Source: Paraburkholderia rhynchosiae (GTDB taxonomy: Bacteria; Pseudomonadota; Gammaproteobacteria; Burkholderiales; Burkholderiaceae). Taken from it: DNA of 64,000 bases. How positions within the stretch are numbered: the stretch's first letter is position 1; every line of letters starts with the position of its first letter. A program made the position numbers and the translations under genes. The stretch lies in assembly GCF_002879865.1 (NCBI RefSeq), contig NZ_PNXY01000024.1, positions 1 to 64,000 on the forward strand, read 5' to 3'. Shown here piece by piece: positions 25,783 to 34,245 of this stretch. Below the pieces are notes generated by a model that did not search any database, was not told where the DNA came from, and saw only the letters and a list, made by a program, of their open reading frames with translations.

Positions 25783-26526
25783 ATGACTAAGAGAAAAGTG
25801 ATTCCGAGTCTGCGATCACTCGCAGATCAAGAGCGCGCAACGGCAAAAAAGGCCCGCGCATCGTGGCAGATGTTCACGATTATGGCAGAGTTTATCGAGG
25901 CGACCGAGTACCTCTCGGAGATTCGTCCGGCTGTCAGCATCTATGGTTCAGCGCGCCTGAAACCCAATTCGCCGTACTACAAACTGGCCACGCAAATTGC
26001 GCGAAAGCTCTCGGACGCAGGCTTCGCCGTGATCTCCGGCGGCGGCCCAGGCATCATGGAAGCCGCGAACAAAGGCGCTCATGCAGGCAAGGCGCCTTCA
26101 GTCGGGTTGAACATCGAGCTGCCGCATGAGCAATCGGGTAATCAGTGGCAAGATATCTCGCTGCGCTTTCGTCACTTCTTCACGCGCAAGGTCACGTTCG
26201 TGAAGAATTCGGATGCGGTGATCGTGATGCCCGGCGGCTTCGGCACGCTTGACGAACTCGCGGAAGTGCTCACGCTTATTCAGACCAAGAAGTCGCGCCA
26301 CGTGCCGATCATTCTGGTGGGCGCGGAGTTCTGGGAAGGCCTGCTTGCGTGGTTCAAGAACTCGCTGACGCCCATGGGCCTCATCAATCCGACCGACATC
26401 GACCTGATGCAGGTGATCGACGACCCGGACCAGGTGCTCGAAGCGGTGCTGAAGTTCTACGAAGATCGCGAAGGCGCAGAGCCGCAGCCCACCAAGGCCG
26501 AAGAAGACCGAATGTTCTATCTGTAA
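25783..26526 (+). CDS. LOG family protein (TIGR00730 Rossmann-fold nucleotide 5'-monophosphate phosphoribohydrolase type)
   Basis: A 247-residue protein of the lysine-decarboxylase-like/LOG group. The diagnostic motifs are SGGGPGIMEAANKGAHAG (about residues 85-102) and PGGFGTLDELAEVLTLIQ (about residues 150-167); PGGxGTxxE is the catalytic signature. Enzymes of this group cleave the N-glycosidic bond of nucleoside monophosphates, including cytokinin ribotides, but bacterial housekeeping roles vary. It is longer than the minimal LOG enzymes through an N-terminal helical extension of about 45 residues. Its ATG is separated from that of polA by a single base; a start at an internal Met near residue 29 cannot be excluded. 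Confidence 0.9.
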   Translation: MTKRKVIPSLRSLADQERATAKKARASWQMFTIMAEFIEATEYLSEIRPAVSIYGSARLKPNSPYYKLATQIARKLSDAGFAVISGGGPGIMEAANKGAHAGKAPSVGLNIELPHEQSGNQWQDISLRFRHFFTRKVTFVKNSDAVIVMPGGFGTLDELAEVLTLIQTKKSRHVPIILVGAEFWEGLLAWFKNSLTPMGLINPTDIDLMQVIDDPDQVLEAVLKFYEDREGAEPQPTKAEEDRMFYL

Positions 26527-26562
26527 CGCGTGAGCCTCGCGCTCGCGCGCGAAATCACTCAC

Positions 26563-27495
26563 TCATCCACTCAAGCGGGCAGCCTCAGTGCTGCCCGCTT
26601 GCGTTTTCGCCTCATCCGTTTGATCACCTTGCGCTTGCAACCATTCGCAGAACTGCGCCACGAGCGGCGCATGCGCAACCTCCCGCCTCGCAACCCACCA
26701 ATACCCGCGCGCGTCGATGCGCGGCCCCGCCAGCGGCATCACGAGCCGGCCGGACGCGAGTTCATCGGCTAGTAGCGGCAATGGACCGAGCGCCACGCCG
26801 AGTCCATCCACCGCGGCCTGCAAGGCCAGATAGAAGTGATCGAACGATTGCTTCTTCCGGCACTTCGCCGTCACGCCCGCGGCCGATAACCAGTTGCCCC
26901 ACGCGTCAGGCCGCGTGTCTGAGTGCAGCAGCACGTGCCGCGCGAGGTCGTCGGCGGCCTTGATCGGCGAGCGCTGCAGCAATGCGGGACTGCATACTGG
27001 AATCTCGCTCTCGCCAAGAAACTGGCCACTTACGCAGTTCGACCAATGCGCGGGACCGCGTCGCACTGCCACGTCGAAGCTATCCAATGTTTCGACTGGC
27101 GCGTTCGACGTCGCGAGCCGCAACTCGACGTTCGGCACCTTGCGCTGGAATTGATGCAGGCGCGGTAGCAGCCACTTCATCGCGAACGTGGGCAGCGCAT
27201 TCACGCGCAGAACATGCACGACGCCGGTATCGCGCAGTTGATCGGTGGCGTGCGCGATGCTGTCGAACGCGGCTTGCACGGTGGACAAATAGCGGCGGCC
27301 GTCGACCGTGAGACGCACCCGCTTGCCGTGACGCTGGAACACCTGCACGCCGAGCCACGATTCGAACGCCGCGACTTGCCGGCTGATTGCACCGTGCGTC
27401 ACATGGAGTTCGTTTGCCGCCGCGGTGAAGCTTTCGTGCCGCGCCGCTGCTTCAAAGGCGCGCAGCGCGGGAAAGGGAGGGAGATTACGAGCCAT
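26563..27495 (-). CDS. LysR family transcriptional regulator, GcvA-like
   Basis: A 310-residue regulator. The N-terminal winged helix reads LRAFEAAARHESFTAAANEL with the recognition helix at VTHGAISRQVAAFE (about residues 31-44), typical of the GcvA subgroup, followed by a type 2 periplasmic-binding-like effector domain (about residues 90-295). It is divergent from the split chromate transporter genes, with an inverted repeat directly upstream of its own start, so it probably controls that pair and itself. The effector is unknown. The last residues overlap a terminator of the convergent LOG gene. Confidence 0.92.
   Translation of the reverse strand: MARNLPPFPALRAFEAAARHESFTAAANELHVTHGAISRQVAAFESWLGVQVFQRHGKRVRLTVDGRRYLSTVQAAFDSIAHATDQLRDTGVVHVLRVNALPTFAMKWLLPRLHQFQRKVPNVELRLATSNAPVETLDSFDVAVRRGPAHWSNCVSGQFLGESEIPVCSPALLQRSPIKAADDLARHVLLHSDTRPDAWGNWLSAAGVTAKCRKKQSFDHFYLALQAAVDGLGVALGPLPLLADELASGRLVMPLAGPRIDARGYWWVARREVAHAPLVAQFCEWLQAQGDQTDEAKTQAGSTEAARLSG
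26573..26606 (+). terminator. terminator of the LOG-family gene, inside the 3' end of the LysR gene
   Basis: AAGCGGGCAGC (26573-26583) and GCTGCCCGCTT (26590-26600) form a perfect 11-bp stem with a 6-base loop, followed by GCGTTTT. The stem lies within the last 13 codons of the convergent LysR gene, so the same bases serve as coding sequence and terminator. Confidence 0.65.
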
Positions 27496-27497
27496 GC

Positions 27498-27516
27498 TTG
27501 TGATTGTAAGTCACAA
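27498..27516. promoter_or_regulatory. LysR-type operator between the LysR gene and chromate transporter
   Basis: TTGTGA-N7-TCACAA (27498-27516) is a perfect dyad and contains the T-N11-A pattern of LysR boxes. It touches the LysR start codon (27495) and is about 75 bp upstream of the first chromate transporter gene, as expected for a site governing both directions. Confidence 0.5.
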
Positions 27517-27592
27517 AGGCGCGCGTAAAAATCGTTTTGCCCCGCGATGGTTCGGCGCTAACCTCCTGAGCTTGAACTGGAAGCCAAAAGAC

Positions 27593-28162
27593 ATGGACCA
27601 CGATCTCACCTCGTTCGACTCCGCCAGCGGGCCCAGGCCCACGTTGCGGGAAATCTTCGGCGGTTTTCTCGGCCTCGGCCTCATCTCATTCGGCGGCGCC
27701 TTGCCACTCGCGCGCCGCGCTTTGGTCGACCAGCGCCGCTGGCTGAGCGCCGAAGATTTCACCGATCTGCTGGGGCTGTGCCAATTCTTGCCAGGCGGCA
27801 ATGTGATCAATTTGTCGGTGGCCGTCGGCATGCGTTTTCGCGGCATTCCGGGCGCTCTCGCCGGATTGCTTGGACTGATTGCCGGGCCGTCGCTCGTGGT
27901 GATCGGTCTTGGCGTGTTGTATGAGCACACGCAGGACGACCCGCATGTGCGCCATCTGTTTGCCGGTCTTGCTGCGGCCGCGGCGGGTCTATTGGTCTCG
28001 ATGGCCGTGAAAATCCTGCTGCCATTGCGCAATAAACCGTTGGCCGCGCTCATCGCCGCGCTCGGCTTCGTTGCCATCGCGATCATGCGGCTGCCGCTGT
28101 TACCCACCATGCTCGTGCTGACGCCGCTCAGCATTTACATCGCATCGAGGAACGCACAATGA
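27593..28162 (+). CDS. chromate transporter family protein, first half-size subunit
   Basis: A 189-residue membrane protein with one ChrA (CHR) domain. The family signature near the N-terminus is seen as LISFGGALPLARRALV, followed by QFLPGGNVINLSVAVG (about residues 62-77). About five or six hydrophobic segments follow. The ATG at 27593 is chosen because the CHR domain starts right after it. The next gene is a second single-CHR protein overlapping by 4 bp, so the two form a short-chain CHR pair equivalent to one full-length ChrA. The family exports chromate by analogy; the true anion here is not shown. Confidence 0.85.
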   Translation: MDHDLTSFDSASGPRPTLREIFGGFLGLGLISFGGALPLARRALVDQRRWLSAEDFTDLLGLCQFLPGGNVINLSVAVGMRFRGIPGALAGLLGLIAGPSLVVIGLGVLYEHTQDDPHVRHLFAGLAAAAAGLLVSMAVKILLPLRNKPLAALIAALGFVAIAIMRLPLLPTMLVLTPLSIYIASRNAQ

Positions 28163-28686
28163 ACGACACGCTCGTTTCTCTCGCCATCATTTTCAGTCAG
28201 CTTTCGTTGCTCGCATTCGGCGGCGGCAACACCATCCTTCCGGAGATGCAGCGTCAGGTGGTCGAGGTGCATCACTGGATGCCGGCCAGCGAATTCAGCG
28301 CGTTGTTCGCGCTCGCACAGGCCGCGCCGGGACCGAATCTGATGATCGTGACGTTGGTCGGATGGCATGTGGCCGGTTGGCCGGGCATGTTGGTAAGCTC
28401 GATCGCGAAGTTCGGGCCGTCGTCGATCGTGACGATACTCGCGCTGCACGCGTGGGATCGGTTCAAGGACCGTCCGTGGCGGCGTTACGCGCAATTGGGA
28501 CTGGTGCCGGTGACGGCCGGCATCGTCGCGGCGAGCGCGGCGCTGATTGCAGAAGCGTCGGACTCTACGGCGATTGCGTGGGCGATCACCGCCTTCACCG
28601 CGGCGCTTGCACTCAAGACGCGCATTCATCCGCTATGGCTGCTGGCCGCCGGCAGCCTGATCGGGCTGACCGGCTTCGGGCAATAG
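28159..28686 (+). CDS. chromate transporter family protein, second half-size subunit
   Basis: A 175-residue membrane protein with one CHR domain, showing the paralogous signature LSLLAFGGGNTILPEMQ (residues 16-32) and LAQAAPGPNLMIVTLVGW (about residues 52-69). It starts within the stop of the first subunit (ATGA). The two proteins differ enough to be expected in opposite membrane orientations, as proposed for short-chain CHR pairs. Both are divergent from a LysR gene. Confidence 0.85.
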   Translation: MNDTLVSLAIIFSQLSLLAFGGGNTILPEMQRQVVEVHHWMPASEFSALFALAQAAPGPNLMIVTLVGWHVAGWPGMLVSSIAKFGPSSIVTILALHAWDRFKDRPWRRYAQLGLVPVTAGIVAASAALIAEASDSTAIAWAITAFTAALALKTRIHPLWLLAAGSLIGLTGFGQ

Positions 28687-28756
28687 CCGCGGCCTTACAT
28701 TTGAACGCGCCTGGCTCGCGCGAGCGCCGCAAAAACCGCGCGCCAAAACGCCCCGC

Positions 28757-30283
28757 TTACTGAAACGCGACTTCCGCGAAACTGCGCAGTTTGCGGCTGT
28801 GCAAACGATGCAGCCCGTTCATGCGCAACAGTTCCATGGCTTTCACGCCGATCTGCAGATGCTGGTCGACCTGCGCGCGATAGAACTGGTCGGCCATGCC
28901 AGGCAGCTTCAGTTCGCCGTGCAACGGTTTATCGGATACGCACAGCAACGTGCCGTAAGGCACGCGGAAACGGAAACCGTTCGCGGCGATGGTCGCGCTT
29001 TCCATGTCGAGCGCGATCGCACGGCTTTGCGACAGCCGCTGCACCGGCTCGCGATGATCGCGCAATTCCCAGTTGCGGTTGTCCACGCTCGCGACGGTGC
29101 CCGTGCGCATCACGCGCTTCAATTCGACGCCGTCCAGTTGCGTGACTTGCGCGACCGCGCGCTCCAGCGCGACCTGCACTTCGGCGAGCGCCGGAATCGG
29201 CACCCACAACGGCAAGTCAGCGTCCAGCACGTGGTCCTCGCGCACATAGCCGTGCGCGAGCACGTAGTCGCCGAGGCGCTGCGTATTGCGCAGCCCCGCG
29301 CAGTGGCCCAGCATGATCCATGCATGCGGACGCAGCACGGCGATGTGATCGGTGATGGTCTTCGCGTTCGAAGGCCCGACGCCAATGTTGATCATCGTGA
29401 TGCCGCTGCCGTCCGCGCGCTTCAAGTGATACGCGGGCATCTGCGGCAGACGCGGCGGCGCGGTGCCTTCCTGCGCCTGCTCGCCGAGATTCTCGTTGTA
29501 CGTAACCACGTCGCCCGGTTCAACGAACGACGTGTATTCTGTGCGATACGCGCGCAGTTCCTCGTCGTCGGTATGGGCCATCATCGTGCGGCCGAGTTTG
29601 ACGAACTCGTCGATATAGAACTGGTAGTTCGTGTACAGCACGTAGTTCTGGCAATGCGTGGGCGACGTTGCCGTGTAATGCTTCAGCCGATGCAGCGAAA
29701 AATCGACCCGCGCCGCCGTAAAAAGCGCGAGCGGATACGGCTCGCCCGGCAGCGGCTCGTATGTGCCGTTGACGATGCGGTCGTCGAGCAATGCAAGATC
29801 AGGCGTGTCGAACACATCGCGCATCAGGAACAGGCGCTCGCGGTCCAGATCGCCTTCAAGATGAATGCCCTCGGCAAACGCAAAATGAATTGGAATCGGC
29901 TGATTCGATACCCCGACTTCGATCTTCACATGATGGTTCTTCGCCAGCAGACGCAATTGCTCGCGATAGTAGTTGCCGAACAGATCAGGCCGCGTCACGG
30001 TCGTCTCGAACACGCCAGGCCCGGCGACGAAACCGTAGGAACGGCGCGAGTCGATATGTGTATTGACTTCCGTGCAGACGCGCACGAACGGATAGCAGGC
30101 GCGCACGCGGCGCTCAAACAGTTCGTTGCGGCGATAGCGCGCGAAGGCGTCGCGCAGGAACGAGGTGTTCGCTTCGTAAATCGCCGAGAGGCGCGTGACG
30201 GCCTCGGCAGCATCGTCGAAGGATTCGGTCGGGAAGCTGTTGGCGGGAGTCTGCACCGCGCGTTGATTGGTATCGTTGTTCAT
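28757..30283 (-). CDS. amn: AMP nucleosidase
   Basis: A 508-residue enzyme that hydrolyses AMP to adenine and ribose 5-phosphate, helping control purine and energy charge. The C-terminal half is a nucleoside-phosphorylase-like fold with MINIGVGPSNAKTITDHIA, WIMLGHCAGLRNTQRLGDYV and ALDMESATIAANGFRFRVPY, all typical of Amn. The frame is open 52 codons further upstream, but GAGG 9-10 bases before the ATG at 30283 and the family N-terminus support this start; an ATG two codons earlier is also possible. It is convergent with the chromate genes. Confidence 0.93.
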   Translation of the reverse strand: MNNDTNQRAVQTPANSFPTESFDDAAEAVTRLSAIYEANTSFLRDAFARYRRNELFERRVRACYPFVRVCTEVNTHIDSRRSYGFVAGPGVFETTVTRPDLFGNYYREQLRLLAKNHHVKIEVGVSNQPIPIHFAFAEGIHLEGDLDRERLFLMRDVFDTPDLALLDDRIVNGTYEPLPGEPYPLALFTAARVDFSLHRLKHYTATSPTHCQNYVLYTNYQFYIDEFVKLGRTMMAHTDDEELRAYRTEYTSFVEPGDVVTYNENLGEQAQEGTAPPRLPQMPAYHLKRADGSGITMINIGVGPSNAKTITDHIAVLRPHAWIMLGHCAGLRNTQRLGDYVLAHGYVREDHVLDADLPLWVPIPALAEVQVALERAVAQVTQLDGVELKRVMRTGTVASVDNRNWELRDHREPVQRLSQSRAIALDMESATIAANGFRFRVPYGTLLCVSDKPLHGELKLPGMADQFYRAQVDQHLQIGVKAMELLRMNGLHRLHSRKLRSFAEVAFQ

Positions 30284-30483
30284 CTTCATTCGCCTCGATT
30301 GATGAGACGACATTACCACGGAACCGGTGATCGCCAAATGACCTCGCGGCGCGCGCCCTACCTGCCCCCACAGCGCTCGCAAGATTGCGGGCGCGTCGCG
30401 CGAAAGCGGCGCAAAATAAGGCGATCGCGCCCGTGGCACAAGCCGGATTTGCTAGAATCGGGGCACCATTTCGGAGAATCACC

Positions 30484-30879
30484 ATGAAGCCGCTCCTTCC
30501 CGTCGCCGTTGCACTGGCCCTTGCCTTTGGCAACGCCGCGATGGCTGCCCAACCTGTCGACGACACTCCGCCCGCTGGCGCACCGCAGTCCGCCAACGAA
30601 CGCGCCGGCCTGCCCGACCTGGAGAAGATCAATCGGCCGGCTGCCCAGGTCAGCTCGAAGGTCGAAATCAACGTCCCGCGCACGCCGAGTTTTTACGAAC
30701 GCAGCGCCAACGGCACCGAAATCACCGAATACCGCGACAAAGGCAAGCCTGTTGAAATCAACGTGCATTCGAACCTGGGCACGCGCTACCACATGAGTGC
30801 GCCGCTCGACACATCGCCTACGGTGCGCGACAACGGCCGCGCGAGCACGCGTTTGCCGTCGGTGAATCTCAGTTATTGA
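30484..30879 (+). CDS. DUF2782 family secreted protein
   Basis: A 131-residue protein with an N-terminal signal peptide (MKPLLPVAVALALAFGNAAMA, cut near residue 21) and a short conserved domain at about residues 55-110 (the YERSANGTEITEYRDKGKP stretch), recognised as DUF2782. The start has GGAG 9 bases upstream. In related genomes this family is found beside polA and thrB; here thrB follows 209 bp later and polA is about 5 kb away. Function unknown; periplasmic location is predicted. Confidence 0.8.
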   Translation: MKPLLPVAVALALAFGNAAMAAQPVDDTPPAGAPQSANERAGLPDLEKINRPAAQVSSKVEINVPRTPSFYERSANGTEITEYRDKGKPVEINVHSNLGTRYHMSAPLDTSPTVRDNGRASTRLPSVNLSY

Positions 30880-31088
30880 TGCGCAACGGGGCGCCGGCGC
30901 CGCCCCATCAACGCACCTGCGCCGACGTGCGTCGCCGTTGCTGTTGACGTGAATCCCGCCGGTGTTGCCCTGAATCCCGCGGCTCTTTCGGGCCTGCCTG
31001 AACGCGCGTTCCACACTGCTTTCACCACCGCACGTATCCCGCTGGCCGCATCGCGCCAGCCCGACCAACCTGACCTGACGTTTCCCGC

Positions 31089-32084
31089 ATGGCTGTCTTC
31101 ACCGCTGTCACTGAATCCCAACTAGCAGACTGGATGCGCCATTACGATCTCGGCGAAGTCGTCGAGTTTCGCGGCATTACGTCCGGCATCGAAAACAGCA
31201 ACTTTTTTCTGACGACGACGCGCGGCGAATACGTCCTCACGATTTTCGAAAAGCTGACCGCTCGACAACTGCCTTTCTATCTCGATCTGATGCGGCATCT
31301 TGCGGCGCACCGTGTGCCGGTGCCGGACCCGATGCCGCGCGAGGACGGCGCGCTATTCGGCATGCTGCACGGCAAACCCGCGGCCATCGTCACGAAACTC
31401 GAAGGGAAGCCGGAGTTGGCGCCTGGCGTCGAACACTGCATCGAAGTCGGGCAGATGCTGGCGCGCATGCATCTGGCGGGACGCGATTACACCGGCTATC
31501 AACCGAACCTGCGCAGCTTGCCGTGGTGGAAGGAAACGGTGCCGACCATCCTGCCGTTTCTCGAAGGCGAGCAACGCGAACTGCTGTCGTCGGAACTCGC
31601 GCATCAGGAGGCGTTTTTTGCGTCGGCGGACTACGCCGCGCTGCCCGAGGGTCCGTGCCACGCCGATCTGTTTCGCGACAACGCCATGTTTGCGCACGCC
31701 GCGCCCGAGACGGGCCACGAAGTGCGCCTCGGCGGCTTCTTCGACTTTTATTTTGCCGGCTGCGACAAGTGGCTGTTCGACGTCGCGGTGACCGTCAACG
31801 ACTGGTGCGTCGACCTCGCCACCGGCAAGCTCGATCCGGCGCGCACCGAGGCCATGCTGCGCGCGTATCAGACCGTGCGCCCGTTCACCGTCGAAGAAAA
31901 TCGCCATTGGGGCGACATGCTGCGCGCCGGCGCATACCGTTTCTGGGTCTCGCGCCTGTATGATTTTCATCTGCCGCGCGCGGCCGAACTGCTCAAACCG
32001 CACGACCCCGGCCATTTCGAGCGCATTCTGCGCGAACGCCTGTCCGGCGTCGCACTTCCAGGCATTCATACCTCATGCAACTGA
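31089..32084 (+). CDS. thrB: homoserine kinase ThrB (APH-fold type)
   Basis: A 331-residue kinase of the aminoglycoside-phosphotransferase fold used by Burkholderia and Pseudomonas for homoserine phosphorylation in threonine synthesis. The nucleotide site begins at GITSGIENSNFFL (residues 29-41). The catalytic loop is seen as GPCHADLFRDNAMF (about residues 190-203) and the metal-binding Asp in FFDFYFAGCDKWLFD. It overlaps the following membrane protein gene by 10 bp, which implies coupled translation. Confidence 0.95.
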   Translation: MAVFTAVTESQLADWMRHYDLGEVVEFRGITSGIENSNFFLTTTRGEYVLTIFEKLTARQLPFYLDLMRHLAAHRVPVPDPMPREDGALFGMLHGKPAAIVTKLEGKPELAPGVEHCIEVGQMLARMHLAGRDYTGYQPNLRSLPWWKETVPTILPFLEGEQRELLSSELAHQEAFFASADYAALPEGPCHADLFRDNAMFAHAAPETGHEVRLGGFFDFYFAGCDKWLFDVAVTVNDWCVDLATGKLDPARTEAMLRAYQTVRPFTVEENRHWGDMLRAGAYRFWVSRLYDFHLPRAAELLKPHDPGHFERILRERLSGVALPGIHTSCN

Positions 32085-32884
32085 TCGAAGTCCCCGCGAA
32101 AACCGGCTATGTATGGTTCCGGCAAGGTATCTGGCTGTTCCGCAAGAATCCGCTCGCATTCCTGACGCTGTTCTTCACCTATCTGTTGGTGATGACGCTG
32201 GTGGCGCAAATCCCGCTAGTCGGCAGTGTGTTGCCGCTGGCGTTCATTCCGGGCGTCGCCGTCGGCTTCATGGCCGCATGCCGCAATACGATTGCCGGAA
32301 AGCCGGTGTTTCCCACCATCCTCGTGGATGGGTTTCGTTCCTATGGGCCGGTGGTTGCCAGGCGACTGATCGTGCTCGGCGTGTTCTACGTCATCGCAAT
32401 GGCTGTGGTGCTGGCCGGTTCGGCGCTCGCTGACGGCGGCATGTTGCTGAAGGTGATGCTCGGCGCGGGCGCGGCCATGGATCCCGAGGCAGTGGCCAAC
32501 AGCAATATGCCGCTGGCCGTGGTGACGGCGTTCGCGTTCTATATTCCGGTGGCGATGCTTTTCTGGTTCTCGCCCATTCTCGCGGCGTGGCATGACGTGC
32601 CGCCGATCAAGGCGATGTTCTTCAGCCTGGTGAGTTGCTGGCGCAATCGCGGGGCGTTCATCGTGTTCGGCGCGCTGTGGTTTGCCGTGGCAATGACGGT
32701 GTCGCTCGGCTTGTCCGCGTTGATGCAGGCGCTCGGCGCCGGAGAGTTCGCATTCGCCGTCCTGATGCCCGCTACGATGATCGTCACAACCATGCTCTAT
32801 TGCTCGTTCTACGCGACGTATCGCGGCTGTTACGGCGTGCAAACGCCCGAGACGCCGGACCTGCCGACCACACCGGCGGCCTGA
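32075..32884 (+). CDS. BPSS1780 family membrane protein
   Basis: A 269-residue inner-membrane protein with about six hydrophobic helices. The N-terminal 20 residues (MQLIEVPAKTGYVWFRQGI) match the conserved start of the Burkholderia family named after BPSS1780. Overlap with thrB by 10 bp puts it in the same transcript. Function is unknown. Confidence 0.85.
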   Translation: MQLIEVPAKTGYVWFRQGIWLFRKNPLAFLTLFFTYLLVMTLVAQIPLVGSVLPLAFIPGVAVGFMAACRNTIAGKPVFPTILVDGFRSYGPVVARRLIVLGVFYVIAMAVVLAGSALADGGMLLKVMLGAGAAMDPEAVANSNMPLAVVTAFAFYIPVAMLFWFSPILAAWHDVPPIKAMFFSLVSCWRNRGAFIVFGALWFAVAMTVSLGLSALMQALGAGEFAFAVLMPATMIVTTMLYCSFYATYRGCYGVQTPETPDLPTTPAA

Positions 32885-33072
32885 CGACCGCGCCTTAAAC
32901 AGCCGTACAGAGGCGCGGGCGCTTTTCTGTCGCCCGCGCGCACGCCGCCTTCGTTGCGGCGCCCGCCTCGCGAATCCTCTTACTCCCCGCACTCGTCAAC
33001 GTCCGCCGATTTGCGGCACAATGGTTTGCGTGCGATCCATTTGCGCGCACTCCTTTTGATACGAGATGCACG

Positions 33073-33525
33073 ATGACTCAGCGCCCCACTTTGCCCTTCA
33101 CGCTCGACGAGCAACTGTGCTTCGCCCTCTACTCGACTTCACTGGCGATGACCAAGGCGTACAAGCCGCTTCTCGACAAACTTGGTCTCACGTATCCGCA
33201 GTATCTGGCGATGCTTGTGCTGTGGGAGAGCGACGACGTCACAGTCAAGGACATGGCCACACGCCTCAACCTGGATTCCGCGACGGTCACGCCGTTGCTC
33301 AAGCGACTCGAGACGCAGGGTCTCGTCGAGCGGATACGCGGAGTCGAGGACGAGCGTCTCGTCTACATTCGGCTCACGAAGGCTGGTGCCGCGCTCAAGC
33401 GCCAGGCGCGCGAAGTGCCCGCTGAGATCTTCTGCGCGACGCAACAGACGCCAGAATTCCTGCTGCGTTTGCGCGACGATCTGACGCGTCTGCGTACCAC
33501 GCTCAACGACTACATGGACCATTAG
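33073..33525 (+). CDS. ohrR: MarR family peroxide-sensing repressor OhrR
   Basis: A 150-residue winged-helix repressor. The peroxidatic Cys is C16 (DEQLCFALYS) and a second Cys at residue 121 marks the two-Cys type of OhrR, which is inactivated by an intersubunit disulfide after organic hydroperoxide attack. The recognition region is around MATRLNLDSATVTPLLKRL (about residues 61-79). It lies 175 bp upstream of ohr in the same orientation with a palindromic operator in between, so it should repress ohr and release it on oxidation. Confidence 0.94.
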   Translation: MTQRPTLPFTLDEQLCFALYSTSLAMTKAYKPLLDKLGLTYPQYLAMLVLWESDDVTVKDMATRLNLDSATVTPLLKRLETQGLVERIRGVEDERLVYIRLTKAGAALKRQAREVPAEIFCATQQTPEFLLRLRDDLTRLRTTLNDYMDH

Positions 33526-33578
33526 GCAGCGCTAGCGGTAAAACGCCCGCTATCGGCGCGATGCAAAATTTCATTTGC

Positions 33579-33595
33579 ACACAAATGATTTGTGT
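33579..33595. promoter_or_regulatory. OhrR operator in the ohr promoter
   Basis: ACACAAAT-G-ATTTGTGT is a perfect 17-bp dyad (33579-33595) about 105 bp upstream of ohr. It lies between a possible -35 (TTGCAC, 33575-33580) and -10 (TATCTT, 33598-33603; 17-bp spacing), where binding would block polymerase. AT-rich dyads of this form are typical OhrR sites. Confidence 0.7.
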
Positions 33596-33699
33596 ACTAT
33601 CTTTATCGCATGCCGCTTCGAGAACACTGTGTCGGAACGGCGGGCAAGCGAAAGCGGCAAACATGCAGACCTTCATAAACCGGATCAAGGAGCAGCACA

Positions 33700-34119
33700 A
33701 TGAACATCCTTTACAAAGCGAGCGCAACGAGCACCGGTGGCCGCGACGGCCGTGCAGTGTCGTCGGATAATGCGTTGGACGTTAAGCTCGCGGCGCCGCG
33801 CGAACTCGGCGGCAACGGCGCAGCCGGCACGAACCCGGAGCAGTTGTTCGCCGCCGGCTATTCGGCGTGTTTTCTAAGCGCGATGAAGTTCGTCGCCGGC
33901 CAGAGCAAGCAGACATTGCCCGCCGATACGCAAGTCACCGCTGAAGTCGGCATCGGCCCGAACGACAACGGCGGTTTCGCATTGGACATCGATCTGCGCA
34001 TCTCGTTGCCGGGCCTCGATGCGGATGCGGCCAAGCAACTGGTCGACGCGGCTCACCAGGTTTGTCCGTACTCGAACGCCACGCGCAACAACGTCGCGGT
34101 TCGTTTGCAAGTCGCGTAA
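33700..34119 (+). CDS. ohr: organic hydroperoxide resistance protein Ohr
   Basis: A 139-residue thiol peroxidase of the Ohr/OsmC fold that reduces organic hydroperoxides using lipoylated proteins or dithiols. The peroxidatic Cys is C57 (GYSACFLSAMK) and the resolving Cys is C122 (HQVCPYSNATR), with the usual Arg and Glu of the active site present nearby (R18 and E47). Length and start are standard, with a GGAG ribosome-binding site. It is the target of the adjacent OhrR. Confidence 0.97.
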   Translation: MNILYKASATSTGGRDGRAVSSDNALDVKLAAPRELGGNGAAGTNPEQLFAAGYSACFLSAMKFVAGQSKQTLPADTQVTAEVGIGPNDNGGFALDIDLRISLPGLDADAAKQLVDAAHQVCPYSNATRNNVAVRLQVA

Positions 34120-34245
34120 GCTGCGACGTCGGCGAGCCGCTCAACAGCTCCCGTCGAAGCGGCGCGACACTTGCGCTCCGCCTGATCCGCGCCCGCCCCT
34201 CGAAGCCGAGGGCGGGCGCGCAGCCATTTGCCGCACCACATTCCG

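Noticed and set aside
28799..30487. 562-codon plus-strand frame opposite amn
   Set aside because: Shadow of the AMP nucleosidase gene; no domain features.
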